A DNA stretch of 6,489 nt from Candidatus Bathyarchaeota archaeon (lineage in GTDB: Archaea; Thermoproteota; Bathyarchaeia; Bathyarchaeales; Bathycorpusculaceae). The notes beneath the pieces were generated by a model. It was not told the origin of the DNA. It ran no database searches and saw nothing but the letters and a program-made list of their open reading frames with translations. The stretch is from positions 1 through 6,489 of the forward strand of contig DAOUTL010000077.1 in NCBI GenBank assembly GCA_030626685.1. The letters run 5' to 3'. A program made the position numbers and the translations under genes. Shown here in pieces: positions 4,802 through 6,489 of the stretch (positions within the stretch are counted from its first letter, which is position 1; the number at the start of each line of letters is the position of its first letter).

Positions 4802-4950
4802 CAAGGGAATGGGATTTGGACTTGAGTGAGCCTCTCCCGACTAAAGTCAGGAGCTTCCCCCGTTTAGGGTAGGCTTCACGCCCATCCCCTCATTTGAGGG
4901 TTCGGGGGGGCTCACGGCTCCCCCATCTCATAGAGCTCATTACCCTATGA
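4802..4950 (-). ncRNA. Probable omega RNA (reRNA) with guide from flanking DNA
   Basis: TnpB nucleases use an RNA made from the element's right end, overlapping the 3' end of tnpB, with the first bases outside the element as guide. Here the scaffold would include a 14-base palindrome around the tnpB stop (CCCTCA/TGAGGG, 4887-4900), the conserved-looking GGGCGTGAAGCC tract, the right-end hairpin, and the tail GGCTCAC that precedes the TCAA end. The tail is a perfect 7-base complement of GTGAGCC at 4909-4915, within codons for Arg-Glu-Pro near the TnpB C-terminus. The guide would start at 4821 and run downwards, about 16-20 bases to roughly 4802. The 5' end at 4950 is arbitrary. The assignment is by analogy and the folding was done by eye. 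Confidence 0.55.
4834..4853 (-). repeat. Right-end hairpin of the TnpB element
   Basis: In minus-strand RNA, CTCCTGAC pairs with GTCGGGAG (one U-G pair) around a TTTA loop. It lies 12 bases inside the predicted right end. In related elements this hairpin serves both transposase recognition and the omega RNA scaffold. Confidence 0.75.
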
Positions 4951-6119
4951 GCTATGTTTATGCAAGCGTTTAGGTCCCTGTCGTATTCCATTCCACATTC
5001 TGGGCACTTGTAGATTCTACCGTTTACTTTGGGGGCAACATACCCGCATCTGTGACATTCTTTAGTTGTGTTCTTTGTTTCCTTTTTCGTTAAGTATTTC
5101 AGCTGTATCCCTTTGAGGTTAGCTTTGTATTCGATGTATTGCTGTAGTTTGAAATAGGGCGTAGTGCAAACCCTTCTATTCATCTTCTTTGAGAAATGCA
5201 TACCACTTCTGAGACCATTCAAATCCTCCATTACAATCACTGGTTTAGAGAATTGTTTAGCGTATTCTATTACTTGGTTCGCTATGATATGCAACTGTTG
5301 GTTGACTCGACGTTTCTCCTTCCTCCCGACATCCTTGATCTTGCTGACCAGTTTCTTCTGTCCAAGTTTTCTTCGGATGTGATTGTATAGTCCCCTTACC
5401 CGCTTGACCGATGAACCCCGCCAAAATTGACCTCTTAAAGGCTTTTTGGGATTGGTTTTTGAGACTGCTACTGACACAGCGAAGTTGACTTCCCCTCGGT
5501 CTATAGCTACCACGGTTTCTGGTTCACTAAAGAGGATGGTCTTCGATAGAACAAAATGGGCGCACCATACACCCTTCTTCTTTACCATTTCAACAGTTTT
5601 GAACTGCCACTCTTGACTAAACGCTTCTTCTATTCTTTTTCTCTGGTGCTCACCAAAGATTACGGGAAGCGAGATTCGTCGCCTTCCATCCAAACTCAAC
5701 GTAAGCCAGTAAGGCGTCAATACGTTGGTTGTCTTGGAGAAGGTGTAGCATCGACTATCGAAACGTATCGAGATTCTCTTAACTGTTAGAACACTGTCTC
5801 TCTTCTTGTTCTTTCTGAACGACTTTAATATTTCAACAGCTTTGTCTCTCGCCGTCTGAATCAACGCTGTGTTCAGATTAAACCTCTGCTTAGCTTCACC
5901 GTAGCCATTCTTGTGCAAGAAACTTTTGGATGTAGATTTGAATTGGAGATACCACTTAACCAGCCCGAAATACTGTTCAAGACATCTGTTTAGAGCTAGA
6001 ATCTTCCAAGTGTTTGGTTTGAAAACTTTTCCGATGACGGTTACTTGAACTTCTTTCTGCACAGGGAACATCCCGACAGAGAAGTGGCAACAACAGGATT
6101 TTAGGTTTACGCCATTCAT
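4890..6119 (-). CDS. tnpB: TnpB, RNA-guided RuvC nuclease of an IS1341-type element
   Basis: Counting from ATG at 6119 the protein has 409 residues. The N-terminal half (about 24-195) begins EVQVTVIGKVFKPNTWKILA and carries the helical and beta-barrel part typical of archaeal TnpB. The RuvC triad is complete: Asp207 in VVAIDRGEVN, Glu298 in VIVMEDLNGL and Asp382 in DRDLNACINIA. A zinc finger with Cys355, Cys358, Cys372 and Cys375 (CHRC, CPEC) sits between the last two. TnpB cuts DNA at sites matching its omega RNA guide next to a short target motif, which restores copies of the element lost by excision. The frame is open to 6335, but that part crosses the left-end hairpin and the neighbouring gene, so it is not translated as TnpB. 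An in-frame ATG at 6071 would give 393 residues and may be the true start; neither ATG has a normal ribosome binding site. All key residues are intact, so it is probably active. Confidence 0.9.
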   Translation of the reverse strand: MNGVNLKSCCCHFSVGMFPVQKEVQVTVIGKVFKPNTWKILALNRCLEQYFGLVKWYLQFKSTSKSFLHKNGYGEAKQRFNLNTALIQTARDKAVEILKSFRKNKKRDSVLTVKRISIRFDSRCYTFSKTTNVLTPYWLTLSLDGRRRISLPVIFGEHQRKRIEEAFSQEWQFKTVEMVKKKGVWCAHFVLSKTILFSEPETVVAIDRGEVNFAVSVAVSKTNPKKPLRGQFWRGSSVKRVRGLYNHIRRKLGQKKLVSKIKDVGRKEKRRVNQQLHIIANQVIEYAKQFSKPVIVMEDLNGLRSGMHFSKKMNRRVCTTPYFKLQQYIEYKANLKGIQLKYLTKKETKNTTKECHRCGYVAPKVNGRIYKCPECGMEYDRDLNACINIAHRVMSSMRWGSREPPRTLK

Positions 6120-6139
6120 CTCCCCGCTGAAGCAGGGAG
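6120..6139 (-). repeat. Left-end hairpin of the TnpB element
   Basis: On the minus strand CTCCCTGC pairs with GCGGGGAG (one T-G pair) around a TTCA loop. It resembles the right-end hairpin in length and arm sequence. Its 3' arm ends directly before the ATG at 6119. Confidence 0.75.
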
Positions 6140-6154
6140 TTTTCTGGCTAAAAC

Positions 6155-6162
6155 TATATAAA
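6155..6162 (-). promoter_or_regulatory. TATA box for tnpB, also readable on the plus strand
   Basis: The minus strand reads TTTATATA, about 36-43 bases before the ATG at 6119. Transcription would start near the left-end hairpin. The TATATA core is symmetrical and could also serve the plus strand, giving a start near 6184. Confidence 0.45.
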
Positions 6163-6171
6163 CGTATTTCA

Positions 6172-6177
6172 TATAAG
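6172..6177 (+). promoter_or_regulatory. Possible TATA box of the gene starting at 6222
   Basis: TATAAG lies 45-50 bases upstream of the ATG at 6222. It would start transcription near 6198-6200, leaving the GGGAG at 6204-6208 as a ribosome binding site 13 bases before the ATG, which is a wide spacing. Confidence 0.4.
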
Positions 6178-6221
6178 GCGCAAATGAATTTAACAGTTAT
6201 TATGGGAGACGCTGATGGACA

Positions 6222-6489
6222 ATGAGTGAGTCTTCGGTTGTTGAAGGATTTCGTAGTCGTTTGGAAAACGCCACGAAGTATGGTGAAGTCTGGGAGGTTG
6301 TTAAAGACACTGTGGAGTTCACTTTGCACAAGCATAGACGTGGGATGATGCTTTTCCTGGATGATTTACCCGTTCAGTTAGGGGCATATCATCCGCTGGG
6401 AACAAACAACATTGTTTTAAACAGAGCTCTGGTTCAAATAGTTGAGGCTTCAATCAGGTCTAAACGTGTGGTTAACGCCTTAATTTACA
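6222..6489 (+). CDS. Conserved-looking protein of unknown function, N-terminal part (3' end outside window)
   Basis: Eighty-nine residues are visible, from MSESSVVEGFRSRLENATKY to SKRVVNALIY at the window edge. A helical, charged start is followed by RRGMMLFLDDLPVQLGAYHP (39-58), then LGTNNIVLNRAL (59-70) and a helix VQIVEASIRSKRVVNALI. The pattern, with a beta strand before GTNNIVLNR and then a helix entering a hydrophobic segment, would fit the region before an HExxH site in a small zinc peptidase. No such motif is within the window, so this is only a hint. ATG at 6222 overlaps the stop of a 13-codon frame starting at 6184 (ATGA overlap). GGGAG lies 13 bases upstream. No signal peptide is seen. 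Confidence 0.65.
   Translation, partial: MSESSVVEGFRSRLENATKYGEVWEVVKDTVEFTLHKHRRGMMLFLDDLPVQLGAYHPLGTNNIVLNRALVQIVEASIRSKRVVNALIY

Larger units (their letters stand above)
4822..6157 (-). mobile_element. IS200/IS605-superfamily element, tnpB-only (IS1341 type)
   Basis: The element carries tnpB and no tnpA, so it cannot move without a transposase supplied elsewhere. Each end has an imperfect hairpin with a 20-base footprint and four-base loop (4834-4853 and 6120-6139), as expected for the family. On the minus strand the right end reads GGCTCACTCAA. TCAA is the right cleavage tetranucleotide of known members such as ISDra2 and IS608, so I place the right boundary at 4822. By analogy with the 12-base gap at the right, the left boundary lies some 10-20 bases beyond 6139. 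A TTTAT at 6158-6162 (minus strand) is one candidate target motif, which would put the first element base at 6157; this is a guess. There are no target duplications, as expected for this family. Confidence 0.8.

Noticed and set aside
4796..4836. GAGAGGC/GCCTCTC inverted repeat spanning the element's right junction
   Set aside because: It joins host flank to element sequence, so shared ancestry is unlikely and 7 bases over a 27-base gap can arise by chance.
6120..6335. N-terminal extension of TnpB to 6335
   Set aside because: It would cross the element's left-end hairpin and boundary and run antisense to the gene at 6222. The residues do not resemble TnpB.
1..6489. CRISPR arrays, tRNA or rRNA genes
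   Set aside because: I saw no regularly spaced repeats, no tRNA T-loop motif in a cloverleaf context and no rRNA-like sequence on either strand.

Overview
The window looks archaeal. It has TATA-like boxes about 20-50 bases upstream of several starts, short leaders, GGAGG/GAGGTG ribosome binding sites, T-tract terminators and a typical archaeal IS1341-type TnpB element. A Bathyarchaeia or other Thermoproteota-like genome would fit, but nothing in the window proves the lineage.

Layout, left to right. (1) Positions 1-377 (+) are the C-terminal part of an Mrp/NBP35-like P-loop ATPase. It converges with, and shares a CTAG with, a minus-strand pair: a sodium:solute symporter (374-1948) preceded by a 53-residue two-helix membrane protein (1960-2121), too short to be obvious in ORF lists. 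The pair has a TATA box at 2168-2175. (2) Positions 2176-2979 are a decayed-looking stretch. It holds two tiny cysteine-rich minus-strand reading frames, one interrupted by an in-frame TAG and one with ATA where the start codon should be, plus a possible plus-strand remnant. (3) Positions 2980-3968 (-) hold a winged-helix regulator gene overlapping a nucleotidyltransferase gene by 41 bases. A perfect 9-bp inverted repeat lies between the TATA box and the regulator start. The layout matches an AbiE-like (type IV) toxin-antitoxin module. (4) Positions 3969-4280 are mostly non-coding, with an imperfect hairpin and one possible 16-residue peptide. (5) Positions 4281-4667 (-) encode an unrecognised two-helix membrane protein with a basic tail. 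(6) Positions 4822 to about 6157 are a tnpB-only insertion element on the minus strand. TnpB has a complete RuvC triad and zinc finger. Both end hairpins are visible, and so is a probable omega RNA (reRNA) tail. (7) From 6222 (+) a gene of unknown function runs off the window.

How the parts fit. The symporter and its small partner probably form one transport unit. The regulator probably represses its own operon through the palindrome. The TnpB element seems to have landed in the spacer between two divergent host genes, (5) and (7), and its 3' tail would use the flanking host sequence as guide. The strongest candidates for something under-described are the regulator-nucleotidyltransferase pair with its operator, the small symporter partner, and the predicted pairing between tnpB codons and the element's right end.
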